Shown here: positions 48,180 through 56,075 of the stretch, one piece after another
Layout: every line of letters begins with the position of its first letter
Position numbering within the stretch: the stretch's first letter is position 1
Assembly: GCA_021292105.1 (NCBI GenBank)
Contig: CM037860.1
Span: forward strand, 12,046,698-12,110,697
DNA length: 64,000 nt
Origin: Anadara kagoshimensis
Taxonomy: Eukaryota > Mollusca > Bivalvia > Arcoida > Arcidae
Direction of reading: 5' to 3'
Translations under genes and position numbers: made by a program
The notes under the pieces: model-generated
Told to the model about the DNA's origin: nothing
Database searches by the model: none
The model's input: only the letters and a program-made list of their open reading frames with translations

Positions 48180-49256
48180 TGTTCGTCCACCACTCTTTGC
48201 CCTAGCTCCACTCTTTGGTCTAGCACCACTTTTCGGTCTAGCTCCACTCTTTGGCCGTCCAGCGCTTTTGGGTTTACTTTTTTCTTGATGTTCAACCGGT
48301 TCCGGTTCTGGCTCCTTTTTGGGTTCGTCTGGTGGTTTTTCTATTGCTACTTCTGTTTTTGTCTCTATTGAGCTCTCCGATGACGTATCACATTCTAATG
48401 AATAAAATCGCACTTCCGCCGGGGTTACGAATCTGTTCCGGTAAGAAGTATAGTCCGTTGAAACCTGAGATGTAGTCCGAGGGGTTTCCAAAACTTCATC
48501 GACAAAAACACTATCACTATGTTCGGAGTTCAGATTTAAATCTAAAGTCGAGGAATAATCAGAAAAGGCTCCATTTAATGGAATTAATTTATAATCACTT
48601 GCAGACGACAAAGAACGGTCGTTTGTTTGGTTTGGTGTCGGGGTAGGCATAACTCTAAAATCACAATTACTTTGGCACAAGGTTCGCTGAATAACTGGAG
48701 GGATAGATTTTGCTCTTTCGTGATTGTACGTCGTCGATTGTTCCGACTGATGACGTAAACGTATAGTATTCAATATTTTACTTCGATGGTTATACAATAA
48801 ACTTCCTTCCAGCGTTGGTCCATTGTTTGATGGCGTTGTTGATCGCGTGGAAGACCGATGACCATTTTCCAAAAAATTCTCATCAATTTTGTTATTATGG
48901 CTATTGTTACTTTGTACAACATTTTCAAACATTTTTCGGCTATATTGGCGTAAATTTTCACTTTCTGTTTTAGCTTGACTCATACGTTTTTGAAACTGTT
49001 GTCGGAAAATCCGTTGTCCTTGCGCGGCTTTCACCGACTCTTCCTTGGAATAATCCATAGGATACTTCTTCAGATTTCTTTTCTGTAATAGAGGAGAATA
49101 AGAGGTATTTAATCTTTTATCTTGTGGCTTACCGGTTAAAGTTTTTTGTTTTAACTTCATTTGTGACACTCTCGTATCAGTCCTTCCTTGGTGGGTCAGG
49201 CTTGTAAACTTCCCCATGTTGGTATACGTAGCCCACCGCTGTGGCCCGTCCAGCAT
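33398..49256 (-). CDS. Uncharacterised low-complexity protein, two coding exons, ~541 aa
   Basis: Family not recognised. Exon 1, 49256-48178, encodes 359 residues starting MLDGPQRWATYT; exon 2, 33944-33398, ends at TAG. The donor AAA|GTAAGC and acceptor TTTTTTCAG|GTCAGG are both phase 2, so RTK joins SGKKKGAAKEP directly, continuing the KSG pattern. Residues 1-180 are basic, Gln/Ser-rich and probably partly helical. Next comes an acidic Ser/Thr segment, then about four 6-residue repeats (KSGARP/KSGGRT), KKK, a six-Pro run and PQPEP. The C-terminus has a CWVDDATV block and an acidic KEVEGID stretch. No signal peptide or membrane span is seen, so a soluble, largely disordered protein is likely. 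An in-frame ATG at 49394 is a less likely start. A 14.2 kb intron full of repeats separates the exons. Confidence 0.8.
34395..34640 (-). repeat. Three partial family Y copies in a row
   Basis: The words CCAAATCACAATGCCAAGAG, CAAATCACAATCCAAAGCAA and CAAATTACAATCCCAAGAGC, each followed by GCAAARCAAA and a GAAACTG-like end, repeat every 85 bp or so. Each is the 3' half of family Y on the minus strand. Confidence 0.65.
35028..35236. mobile_element. MITE family Z copy 1
   Basis: The left end has GAGCTGTCGAAAGTTTAACA; the right end has GTTAAATTTTCGACAGGTCT, an inverted copy. The interior has TAACTAACGAACG and GCTGCAGC. Located in gene 2's intron. Confidence 0.75.
35590..35788. mobile_element. MITE family Z copy 2
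   Basis: The left end has CAGGTCTGTCGAAAGTTTAA and the right end GTTCAACGTTTGACAAGTCT. The interior has TCTCGTTAGCTTTTCAGCCA and AAGCTGCCACTCT, matching the interior of the other Z copies. Confidence 0.75.
35944..36090 (+). repeat. Dispersed repeat family Y, 3' half
   Basis: It carries CCTTTGCACCCGGCCTCC, TTGAAGTTCACATGCTTAAC, TTTGCTTTGCTTCGGGATTG and GGACATGAATTGGTATGTTT. Confidence 0.65.
36091..36924. other. Intronic sequence without recognised features
   Basis: A 64-residue ORF at 36360 has no recognisable motif. No repeat family is clear. Confidence 0.35.
36925..37012 (+). repeat. Dispersed repeat family Y fragment
   Basis: It has TTTGCCAATTTTCAAAGTTT, GGGATTGTGATTCAGACATG and GCATGTCTGCTTTTGAT. 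Confidence 0.6.
37132..37190. mobile_element. MITE family Z fragment
   Basis: It has AACCTGTCGAAAGTTTAACA followed by CCGAGCTAACG. Only the left end is present. Confidence 0.55.
37790..37990 (+). repeat. Dispersed repeat family X, copy 3
   Basis: It has ACTGAAACGGGGTGCCATTT, AACCCCAACGCATCCC, ATGTGCATGATAAAAAC, TTTGAAGTTTCA and GAAAAGTGGCCACAAAATG. Confidence 0.55.
38595..38670. mobile_element. 76-bp hairpin element flanked by an 11-bp direct repeat
   Basis: The arms GTCCGACTAATCAG and CTGATTAGTCGGAC, extended by CCACTAAACCCCC against GGGGGTTTAGTGG, pair almost perfectly. GTTTTTATATG occurs on both sides (38584-38594 and 38673-38683). A target duplication of 9-11 bp would fit a Mutator-like MITE. 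Confidence 0.75.
39412..39672 (+). repeat. Dispersed repeat family Y, near full length
   Basis: It runs TCTCTGTATCCAAAATCACT, TCTCAATTTTGATTACACAC, GTAGCTAGCTAAATAGGAGG, TCACTTCCCTGGTGGAAGTT, TTTGCCAGCTTTGACG, TTTACTTTGCTTTGG and TATGTTTGTTTTTTATTATT. Confidence 0.75.
39919..40018. mobile_element. 100-bp near-perfect palindrome
   Basis: Two 49-bp arms starting TGTCATATACCATTTTTTGA are exact inverted copies around a 2-nt centre (AC). A shorter relative, with arms TATACCACTTTTTGAAT, is at 52250-52305. GAAATGT occurs at 39915 and again at 40019, which may reflect a target duplication. Confidence 0.85.
40282..40483. mobile_element. MITE family Z, best-preserved copy
   Basis: The left end TACGGTACAGACCTGTCC and the right end GACAGGTCTATGCCGTA are inverted copies, with GTGTTAAAATTTCGACAGG pairing against CCTGTCCAAAGTCCAACAC. 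The interior reads CGTTAGCTATATCTATTCCA, ACAGCTGCTATCTTTTCG, which matches the unit of the satellite at 63491-64000. Confidence 0.8.
40900..40924 (-). ncRNA. Hammerhead ribozyme relic, truncated
   Basis: On the minus strand it reads AGCACTA, the core CTGATGA, half of stem II (GGAATT), then GTGCT. The 3' half of stem II, the GAAA core, stem III and the cleavage site are deleted. Flanking TTTTAATTTTACAGCAC and GGTCCAAGCACTA match the two other copies. Confidence 0.6.
41166..41345 (-). repeat. Diverged SINE family A copy
   Basis: Only the tail (GACGTAAAACCCCATTC after AATATTCTTTACTGA on the minus strand) and a few later words match. Low confidence. Confidence 0.35.
41815..42806 (+). pseudogene. 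Fragments of an unassigned element-encoded protein
   Basis: Three blocks in order. (1) 41815-41993: 59 residues with a Cys pair FVCAYCGKEM near residues 18-27, resembling half a zinc finger. (2) 42305-42568: acidic and Leu-rich, ending LIKRSTSLPIARQK. (3) 42624-42806: YDELIWLNLPAAVTARK, GLIRAVADNFDTNISSQNG, LKSTHALALLLTQP, directly after a splice-acceptor-like TTTAG and ending in a stop. I vaguely associate the DNFD-x-x-ISSQNG-x-x-x-THALA pattern with repeat-encoded proteins in marine invertebrates but cannot name the family. No DDE or RT motif is seen. Frame breaks suggest a dead or intron-split copy. Confidence 0.5.
42093..42203. repeat. 37-bp tandem repeat, three identical units
   Basis: The unit AAGGTATCAAGGCTCCAGAT followed by TCTACTCATCCAAGCCT is repeated three times with no differences, so the expansion is recent compared with the diverged ends of the host element. 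Confidence 0.9.
42886..43075 (+). repeat. GACAGACA-type dispersed repeat
   Basis: It starts TGGCCTCCTGACCTTGACCT and ends in GACAGACAGACAGG, then ATATACCCCCGTAAACTTCG. Inserted inside the 3.2-kb element. Confidence 0.5.
43398..43535 (+). repeat. Dispersed repeat family Y, diverged
   Basis: It has CGTAGCTAGAAAAACATGAG, CCTGGCCTCACTTACCTAAT and TTTGAACATGAATTGTTATG. Confidence 0.55.
43800..44230 (+). repeat. 45-bp coding-like minisatellite, about ten units
   Basis: The unit encodes about 15 residues of the form RSKQD-x-KAV-x-x-LSEG. The frame is open for 80 residues (43743-43985) and then shifts at a 46-bp unit. Units 1-3 resemble units 5-7, so a four-unit block was duplicated. It lies inside the 3.2-kb element. 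Confidence 0.8.
44685..45644. other. Intronic sequence without recognised features
   Basis: Only short ORFs without motifs are present. Confidence 0.35.
45645..45790 (+). repeat. Dispersed repeat family Y, 3' half
   Basis: It has CCTTCCGGGTCACCCGGTCT, CTTTGCCTTGGGATTTTGGT and GGATTGGTATGTTTGATTTT. Confidence 0.65.
45975..46085 (-). repeat. Dispersed repeat family Y fragment
   Basis: On the minus strand it has AACACCTGACCTCGCTCCCC, TTTTTACTTTGCTTTTGGGA and ACACGGACCGGTATC. Confidence 0.6.
46105..46235 (-). repeat. Dispersed repeat family Y copy
   Basis: On the minus strand it has TAGCTAGCTAGACAGGAGGC, GACTTCCGGAGCACCTATCT, CATGGTGGAAGTTAATTTG, CTTTGCTTTAGGGTTGTGAT and TTGGACACGGACCGG. It follows the previous fragment in the same orientation. 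Confidence 0.65.
46236..46985. other. Intronic AT-rich sequence
   Basis: No gene or clear repeat is supported here. Confidence 0.35.
46990..47470. repeat. ~190-bp degenerate tandem repeat, about 2.5 units
   Basis: Units starting ACTGAATTTACT at 46992, 47202 and 47375 each contain TGAAATCCACAAACAA, ACAAGACAAG and CTAGACT-like words. The first two also share GTATATTTT before the next unit. The array ends beside the ORF at 47477-47651. Confidence 0.65.
47477..47651 (-). CDS. Possible first coding exon of a type II membrane protein
   Basis: Not recognised. The ORF starts MFFNKTFTKTISS, followed by a strong hydrophobic span (YIVALVFVIVVLVVASY, residues 14-30) and a basic lumen-side stem (YRKHLIFRSQK). 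This short-tail plus anchor layout is typical of Golgi glycosyl- or sulfotransferases. CCAAG|GTACCT at 47477 could be a donor (phase 1). A TATA-like TATATAATATAAA lies about 40 nt upstream. No following exon was found. Phase 1 does not fit gene 2 exon 2 (phase 2), and it sits inside gene 2's intron. May be chance. Confidence 0.22.
48129..48171. repeat. (GA)n microsatellite next to the gene 2 donor site
   Basis: A pure dinucleotide run of about 42 bp. On the gene's strand it is (CT)n and starts right after GTAAG of the exon 1 donor. Confidence 0.95.
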
Positions 49257-50704
49257 TTTGATTTTTTTTTCAACCCACACAAAAAATTGAATTTGAAATA
49301 TCAGTTCAACAACACATATCGGTGATCTTTTTAAATAAATATCCACATTTTTTCCCCTGAAATCTGTGATCAACAACACATGTGAATGATACAATGTTTA
49401 ATTCCAAGTTTAATATGCAGTTTATATCAACATATATACACCGTTTTGTTATTAAATTGAATAGACTTAGCACCTAGGATTTTACGATAATCTTCATATT
49501 CTTCTATTGAACCGTATATATCTGAATAACGGTAGGTCTACATATTAAATTATGTACTGATATTTAGCGAGATATAATCCATTATAATGTCAGTTCAGGC
49601 TAGCTAACAGCTTTAAAATTTAATTTAAACTCTATAAAAACTAATACAGTTTGTAAAATACCGATGTATATCCGAACGTAAAGCTATTATTAGGTAACTA
49701 AGGGAGTACTTTTTCTACCAGTCTGCCGAGTATTTACAACACTCTGACGTGAATTGAACCAATAGGTTATGTAATGGATCGATCCCTCCCATGTGTCTGC
49801 CAGCGGATACCAAAGTCATTGTTTTATTGTCGATACTCAAGGTGTAACTAATCGCTATATCAGTAAAAATAAATATTTGAATTTAATCGACTTAAAAGTT
49901 TTTATCGGGTCATTTGATTTACAATGTTGGGACTAGGTTAGATAAACCCTATAGGTCACAAATTGTTCAAATTTGTATTTATATATTCATATATAGATTG
50001 ACTTACTGGATTTTTATTTTATTTATTGTTAACAAAAGTAATTGCTTTTTAGATTTTCGATCTTCTTTTCGCCGAAAGTAAGATATTGGCAAAATGTTAT
50101 TTAAAATGACATGCTTGAGTTCTAATTTTTGTATTTTCATCTGGTTTTTTTGTCGAATCGAAGCATTTTCTTTCAATTTTTTTTTCATCCATTCTTGTCA
50201 GTTTTCTTACTACTGTGCTTTACAAATACATGTAATCATATAAACCATAAATTCAAAAATGTAGAAAAAATGTTTGTTCTAGATTGCACTTTAGACGGCA
50301 AACAGTTATGGAGAGAAAAACACAAAGATAACATAAGTATCAGTTAGTAAATTTCACGGTTTAGTTATTTTATGATAACTCCGCGGTTAGGGCCCTACGA
50401 TCACTTTTTTCAATTCGCCGTTTATATCGGAACTTAAATTGGATCAATTTTCGACCGGTACAAGATAATGAATTTAGACGCCTAATTGCATTGGTGGGAC
50501 TGATCAAATATTTAAGTTAAATTTCTACTAATAAAAATTTAAGTGAGTTATAATGTGAAAATTTAAGTTTACACGGTCAAATACGAAAATAATTAATTAA
50601 AATAATATTTCCACAAATGGAATATAGAGTATATACATGTACATGAAATAAACCGGCAATAGCAATCGGACATCAAAGCCAAACATAAAATAAATAGTGG
50701 AAGT
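49257..50704. other. 5' flank of gene 2
   Basis: The 5' UTR and promoter should be here. ATTTCAG at about 49360 on the minus strand could be an acceptor for a 5' UTR exon. No clear TATA box. A 61-residue Lys-rich ORF at 50003-50188 on the minus strand has no recognisable motif. Confidence 0.35.
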
Positions 50705-50904
50705 TTTTTTTTTTTTTTTTTTTTTTATTTGGCCAAATTTTGGTTACACAGTTGGCGGACGTAGGTAGGCTAGAGAACTAGAATGCTGATGAATATATTT
50801 GTCAAGTTCGCTTTTCTATCTATTATAGTTTTAAATAAATGTATAACACGACGAGGGCGACGTCGACACTGTTCAATCGAGACATTGGATTATCAAAACA
50901 AACA

Positions 50905-50950
50905 TGCTATTCCAAGTCACAATCCCAAAGCAAAGTAAAAATATGATGCC
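50905..50950 (-). repeat. Dispersed repeat family Y fragment
   Basis: On the minus strand it has TTTTTACTTTGCTTTGGGAT and TGTGACTTGGAA. Confidence 0.5.
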
Positions 50951-51089
50951 TGACAAAGCTGGCTGAATAATTTACTTTTAACAGAGCAATAAAAATGTAT
51001 ACGGATGCTACTATAGGACTAAGCGTTCTACATGTGCTTATAATTACACTTCAAGGGCTCCTGGCTTCAGTTATCTGTTGCAAGTATGC

Positions 51090-51175
51090 GTGTATAAAAT
51101 TAATTTGCCAGTTTTCAAAGTTTTTACTTTTCCGTTTTGAGAATGTGATTTGGATATTGGCTAGAATGGTTGTGT
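51090..51175 (+). repeat. Dispersed repeat family Y fragment
   Basis: It has TTTGCCAGTTTTCAAAGTTT, TTACTTTTCCGTTTTGAGAA and GTGATTTGGATATTGG. Confidence 0.55.
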
Positions 51176-51344
51176 TCGATTTGAAATACACGTATAGGCA
51201 TTAGAAACAGTTACAGAAAATAGCAAAATATCTTAAAACAGTGAAATCGTGTTATAATACTATTCGGTAACTTTATACACTTACATACTGAGGAGTCACC
51301 ACATCATTTTGAAGTCCCGACGTCGATTTTTTTTCTATGTTTTA

Positions 51345-51470
51345 TTAAGCGCCCGGCCTCACTTCCCTGAAGGAAGTTCACATGTTTAATAACATTTTCT
51401 TGTTTTTATAAATTTAATTTGCTTTTGTGATTGTGATTTATACATGGAGCGGTATGTTGTGTTTGATATA
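51345..51470 (+). repeat. Dispersed repeat family Y, 3' half
   Basis: It has GCGCCCGGCCTCACTTCCCT, GGAAGTTCACATGTTTAATA, TTTGCTTTTGTGATTGTGAT and ACATGGAGCGGTATG. Confidence 0.65.
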
Positions 51471-52249
51471 GTTTTAACTCTCCCGAACCCATTTTTATAA
51501 CCAAGATTGGACTGAACACTTTTGAAGATTTTACTGCAATGCGAGATGGCTGTTTATCGCCATTGCTTGAATTCGATTAAAAATCCAACATCCTCTACTC
51601 ATGATTAGATATTTCAAGACATGCCTTTGAAAGGAAAACAACGGTCGACATATATGCGTGTCTTATTTCAAGTTTTAAAAAAATGAAGTAATGACATCAC
51701 TAGTTATGATTACCGATTATGACACCATAGTTAAGTGGATTATCCAGAAAGAGACAATACAGATGGCTATATATAGATAGGCTATATTCATGATTATGTA
51801 ATCCTAAAACAGTCTCAAGATAATCTTATAAGCTAGCTTACTGATTCATTTGGTTTATTTTTTTGTCTTTTGATGGCAGGGAAAATCTATTTATTGTTTC
51901 GATTGCATTACAAATCGAGCGTGTATTGGGGACATTATATATCGGCCACCGGTAACGGAGCATATATAAATCGAAACCTTTAAAAGGTATCAACATGGAA
52001 TTCATAGCTATATAGAACGCAATGAAAAGTGGAGTGCCCTTTCCAAAATTTCATTTAAACAAACATATTTGAATTAGAAATATCCCTTTTACAACCAGAT
52101 GATATTCGGGGAGCATCCATCGGTTCAACGGAATATCTTGTCTCAGATAGTACAAATATACTTTTTGTCAATTATGTCAGTATATGCGATAACTTAAATG
52201 TTTGTTAGTATATTATGTAATTTTGAATTCTCTAGATTTCCAATATATT
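51471..52249. other. Intergenic sequence without recognised features
   Basis: I see no gene, RNA or clear repeat in this stretch. Confidence 0.35.
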
Positions 52250-52305
52250 GTGATATACCACTTTTTGAATTTATGATAAAATACATTCAAAAAGTGGTAT
52301 ATGAC
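52250..52305. mobile_element. 56-bp hairpin, relative of the 39919-40018 palindrome
   Basis: The arms TATACCACTTTTTGAAT and ATTCAAAAAGTGGTATA are exact inverted copies; the loop contains TATGATAAAATAC, also present in the 100-bp palindrome. Confidence 0.8.
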
Positions 52306-52866
52306 AATATAATATCATCTTTCAATCATTTATCATGAAACATACAGTCTAGTTACTGCGCGATTGTCATTGTCACATAGATATGGAATTTTTGAAATAC
52401 AAAGATCGTGAATATTATACACAACATTGCTTCAAAACGCTAAAACATATGAATATTTACAAAACTAGGCCTGTAACTTCTAGTTATATTCACAAGACGC
52501 ATTTAAAAGGCTCAAGGTACATACTGATCAGGACAGCAGTAAGTATCAATCAAGTTCTTTGAAAAAAATTTAAAATTGATTAGTTGGTAAAACAATGCAA
52601 CTTACAAGCTGAGAACGTCACAGACTATACGTCATCAAGAAGTTTTCATGACTGTCTGTCTAAATATGACGTCAGCATTAATTCTAACTTACTATACAAT
52701 CTAGCAAATACCTTATCACTCAAAATAAAATCCTGAATAAACATGCTATAGCTACTAAAGACATATTTCTGAGTATAATTATTTGAATTTTCTTTCCCAT
52801 ATTATAAATGGTTGGATATTGTTTTCAGAAAATTAAATTAAAGTAAAAATCTACTCTTTTGGTCCG

Positions 52867-52912
52867 AGCACTACTGATGAGGAATTTTATTCCGAGACGA
52901 CTGTCTAGTGCT
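52867..52912 (+). ncRNA. Hammerhead ribozyme motif, type I, one core change
   Basis: In order: stem I 3' strand AGCACTA (52867-52873), core CTGATGA (52874-52880), stem II GGAAT-TTT-ATTCC (52881-52893), then GAGA where GAAA is expected (52894-52897), short stem III CGACTG, the cleavage triplet GTC ending at 52905, and stem I 5' strand TAGTGCT (52906-52912), which pairs fully with AGCACTA. Short-stem-III type I hammerheads are known from Penelope-like elements and animal retrozymes. The A-to-G change at core position 14 should cripple it. Confidence 0.75.
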
Positions 52913-53338
52913 GTAAAATTAAAACTGGTTTAATAATAATATTTATGATTTGACAACAGCCTTTCAAGATCAACAGAATATATCATTGGTTCAGAACGCA
53001 GGTATACATGTATATATTATGAGGATTTTACACTCGTGAAGATAACATCTCTTCATTAGCTAGATCACATAATGCGTATATTCTGTAGCTGTTAGACGTC
53101 CATAGTGTCATATTGTCGTTTTTAATTGCCTTTGACATATTGCATTTTTTTAAAAATAATTTCATTCTCAAAATTCAAAAATTTTATAATATTGCAATAG
53201 CCTTGCAAGACTAACAGATCAGGGCGTACATGTATATGGAATGAGGGTTTTAACCCTATGAAGATATCATCCCTTAGTGAAACCGGGCATATCATGTGTG
53301 ACTTAAAAGATACATGTGGCCAGTCTATTGATGCTTAC

Positions 53339-53470
53339 CAAGGCATTCTTCCTATCCAGCAGTAAGCTGTCATTTCCATTTTCAAGTTTTGGGAATGTCA
53401 ATGTCCAATTTCCGAACTTAACAATATCTACTTTTCCTAAAGTTCGCTCCGTTCTCATCTTACGATCCAT
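53339..53470 (-). CDS. Possible isolated first coding exon, 44 aa
   Basis: Family not recognised. The ATG at 53470 has a strong start context (A at -3, G at +4) and opens MDRKMRTERTLGKVDIVKF, then GNWTLTFPKLENGND and DRKNAL, followed at once by a good donor (TTG|GTAAGCAT) in phase 0. Composition is protein-like, not low complexity. No downstream exon was found. Joining to gene 2 exon 1 fails: the only nearby acceptor leads to a stop in this phase. It may belong to a gene with distant exons. Confidence 0.35.
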
Positions 53471-53539
53471 TATCGCAGACGACAGAATCAAAGGTTGAAG
53501 GTCAATTTTTTTAATTATGCGAAAATCAGAAAACAAATA

Positions 53540-54815
53540 AGATTGTCAAATTTTCTTCTGAAGTTAGTATATTGGATTTTCAGTATTCGGATTATATTCC
53601 AAAATTTTAATATTGAAGTTTAATCCAGTTTAATAAAGTATAAAATCCTCTAATATCGTGAAAGCGATCAAAAGAACGAACCCTTCCTGTGAAATTAGAT
53701 GAACACAATAACACAGGTGGACGAACAAGTTAAATTAATCCCTCTTTCTAATTCTGTAACTGTTCTGGAATGCAATCATGACGAAAGTTCATCCATATGA
53801 TAAGTTCGCCTACAAAGCAAACTAAATCCGGTTATTACATTTTAAAAGTCGTGTTTCAAGTAACTTTTAACTCCGATTTGTTGAGAACGAATTAAAAAAA
53901 AGAACTTTCAAACAACGACTTAGAAAAACCTCATATTGTGTTAAAGCCAACAGAACTCTTTCTCTTATTCCCAATCCCGTCAGTAAATCAGCGAACTTAG
54001 AAACCTCACATTGTGTATAAACCAAAAGAATTGAACTCTCCCTCTTATTTTCCAAATCACGTCAATAAATCCGTGAATGCAGAAAACCTGACTTAAAAAC
54101 CATGTGAAACTTTTTTCTTGATTCATTTACGTCAAAACTATCGACTTAAATATTGAATGTAACTTTTTGATAACAAATTTAAAGATAGTCTGGAATGATT
54201 TAATGATTTACGTTAATGTTAGGTTTATACTGTAAGATAGATAAACGACGCATTCAAACGCACACTCTATAAGCTTATTGCAGGTTCAGTCGTTTTCAAT
54301 ACACTTAGTATGTTTTACTATACATATGTGACATAAAATTGGGATCTCGTCAAACCATTAAGTTTTATACCTACCCAGATGTACACGCAATTTATTTTAT
54401 TGATTTTAATCTGCCTGGTGATATCAAACATATATTTTACTAGTATTATATAACAGAAACTATAGAATTAAGACCTTACATAACAATGACAACAGGTGCG
54501 TGATGTGTATTGCAGGATCAATAATATTACAAAATCATACCACCAAAAATGGATTGATTTGTATTTTTTGACACATATCTCAATCAAAGTACAAAAACGT
54601 TTATCTAATCAAATTCCAGTTTTTCAAATTCAAATAGAGAACCCTCGTTCGACCAATACTGCACCGCATCAGAAGATCAGTGGGCGTTACACCTCTTTAT
54701 AAGAGACATGCTCTTTTGAAACCATTTCATTTAATTGATGTTAATTATGTGACTTACGCAGTGTAAGTGTCATTCACACACTGAACAAATGTAGAATATT
54801 CTAAGGTTCGAATCA
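53540..54815. other. Intergenic sequence without recognised features
   Basis: A partial direct duplication (AACCTCATATTGTGTTAAAG at 53927 and ACCTCACATTGTGTATAAAC at 54002) suggests a small local tandem copy of about 75 bp. No gene is supported. Confidence 0.35.
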
Positions 54816-54872
54816 AAATGCTACTTTTGAATACATTATTTTATCAAAATTTAAAAGAGTCACATGACACTT
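54816..54872. mobile_element. Diverged hairpin relic (GCTACTTTTGAAT type)
   Basis: GCTACTTTTGAAT at the left and AGTCACATGACAC at the right match the arms of the intact hairpin at 59190-59254, but they no longer pair well. Confidence 0.5.
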
Positions 54873-54902
54873 GTACAAAGGTCGACCAATCATAAACAGT
54901 GT

Positions 54903-55002
54903 AGTGGAAGAGATATGGATACAGAACAGTAGAAGAGATATGGATACAGAACAGTAGAAGAGATATGGATACAGAACAGTAGAAGAGATATGGATACAGA
55001 AC
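54903..55002. repeat. 25-bp tandem repeat, four units
   Basis: The unit AGTAGAAGAGATATGGATAC followed by AGAAC is repeated four times with a single change in the first unit, 30 bp from the diverged hairpin relic. Confidence 0.9.
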
Positions 55003-55209
55003 ATTATATTTATTTATTTCTGCTATTTCTAGGGTTTATTATACATGTTCTGTAGAGTTTTACTCTTTTAAACAAACAATAAAATACAGGAGGTTCAACA
55101 AGAGACAGAAAGTAACACTAAGTATCTGAATAAAGTATATCCAGGCAATAACCATATACATTATACCACTACTACAATTAAATAAATACGTGACTGCAAA
55201 TAAATAGAA

Positions 55210-55524
55210 GAGTTAAGTTGAGTAATGGTGTTTAAAGTCTCAGTCAAGAATATTTCACTTATATCAAGACGTCGCCAGTTGTAGGCGAAGGTGCAGAAAT
55301 TTTGTCTGTGTGTTGCGATGGCATTTTACAGCAGGGTTCTTTATCGTGCCGGACCTTATTTATTTTAAGTTTCCATCCGAAAGAACCGTGACCTTCATTT
55401 CGTAATGCCTAGCGCTTGGCGAAAGAACATTCACTAGCCACTTTCAAGTCTTGGGTCAGATACGGTCAGGGCTCGAGCCCACTTTAGGAGCGAGCACTCT
55501 ACCAACTGAGCTACCTCAGTGTTA
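55210..55524 (-). repeat. tRNA-derived SINE, family A, complete
   Basis: On the minus strand the head has an A box (TAGCTCAGTTGGTAGAG, 55516 down) and a B box (GGGCTCGAGCCC, about 55475). The body has CGCCAAGCGCTAGGCATTAC and CGCCTACAACTGGCGACGTC, and the tail is GATATAAGTGAAATATTCTT, GACTGAGACTTTAAACACCA. Best copy in the window for defining the family. It may belong to the V-SINE-type elements reported in molluscs; not verified. Confidence 0.85.
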
Positions 55525-55653
55525 AATAAATAGAAGAAAACGATTTGTAGCTATAACATATACTTAGCAACATCCTATGCAACAGACAACAAATAACATA
55601 TAAAAAAGAAACAAAATACTGTAAATTACAAACTATACTAGTTTTAATTTTAC

Positions 55654-55699
55654 AGCACTAGACGGCCGTTTCGGAATATAATTCCTAATCAGTAGTGCT
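55654..55699 (-). ncRNA. Hammerhead ribozyme motif, type I, one core change
   Basis: On the minus strand: stem I AGCACTA, core CTGATTA where CTGATGA is expected, stem II GGAAT-TAT-ATTCC, intact GAAA, self-complementary stem III region (A)CGGCCG(T), cleavage triplet GTC, and stem I TAGTGCT. The loop of stem II differs from the copy at 52867 while both strands of the stem are kept. The change hits G8, a catalytic residue in hammerheads, so it should be inactive. Confidence 0.75.
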
Positions 55700-55989
55700 T
55701 CGACCAAACTTGTGAAACCAACCCATTCTCATATCACTTATTGTTGAGCCCCCGGTTTTGTGCTGGAAACCGACCAAATTAATAGTTATGTGGTTGTAGT
55801 AATTTAGACCTCTTAGAGATATTTATGATAAAACCATGTCTAACAAATTGAAGACCAGCGGTGTGGTTCAGATGCCGCATATTTTAGGACCCTTAACATC
55901 TCTAATTCTAGTGTGACACGAAATGGATTTCTGGATTTAATCATATATTTTTTTCTGTCCCCTGCTTCAGTAGCTGTCCATTTTAAGCC

Positions 55990-56075
55990 CAAGGTAACCA
56001 TTCTACAAAACAAAAACAAGCGTACCAATCCATGACCAAATGATAATACCAAGCCACATGAGGTTAAACACGATA
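55990..56075 (-). repeat. Dispersed repeat family Y fragment
   Basis: On the minus strand it has ATTTGGTCATGGATTGGTAC followed by GCTTGTTTTTGTT. The open frame across it is not convincing as a gene. Confidence 0.45.

Noticed and set aside
48060..48475. Plus-strand ORFs across 48060-48475
   Set aside because: They are the reverse strand of gene 2 exon 1 (KSGARP region) and the microsatellite.
50003..50188. Lys-rich 61-residue ORF upstream of gene 2
   Set aside because: Composition follows the AT-rich DNA; there is no splice context or motif.
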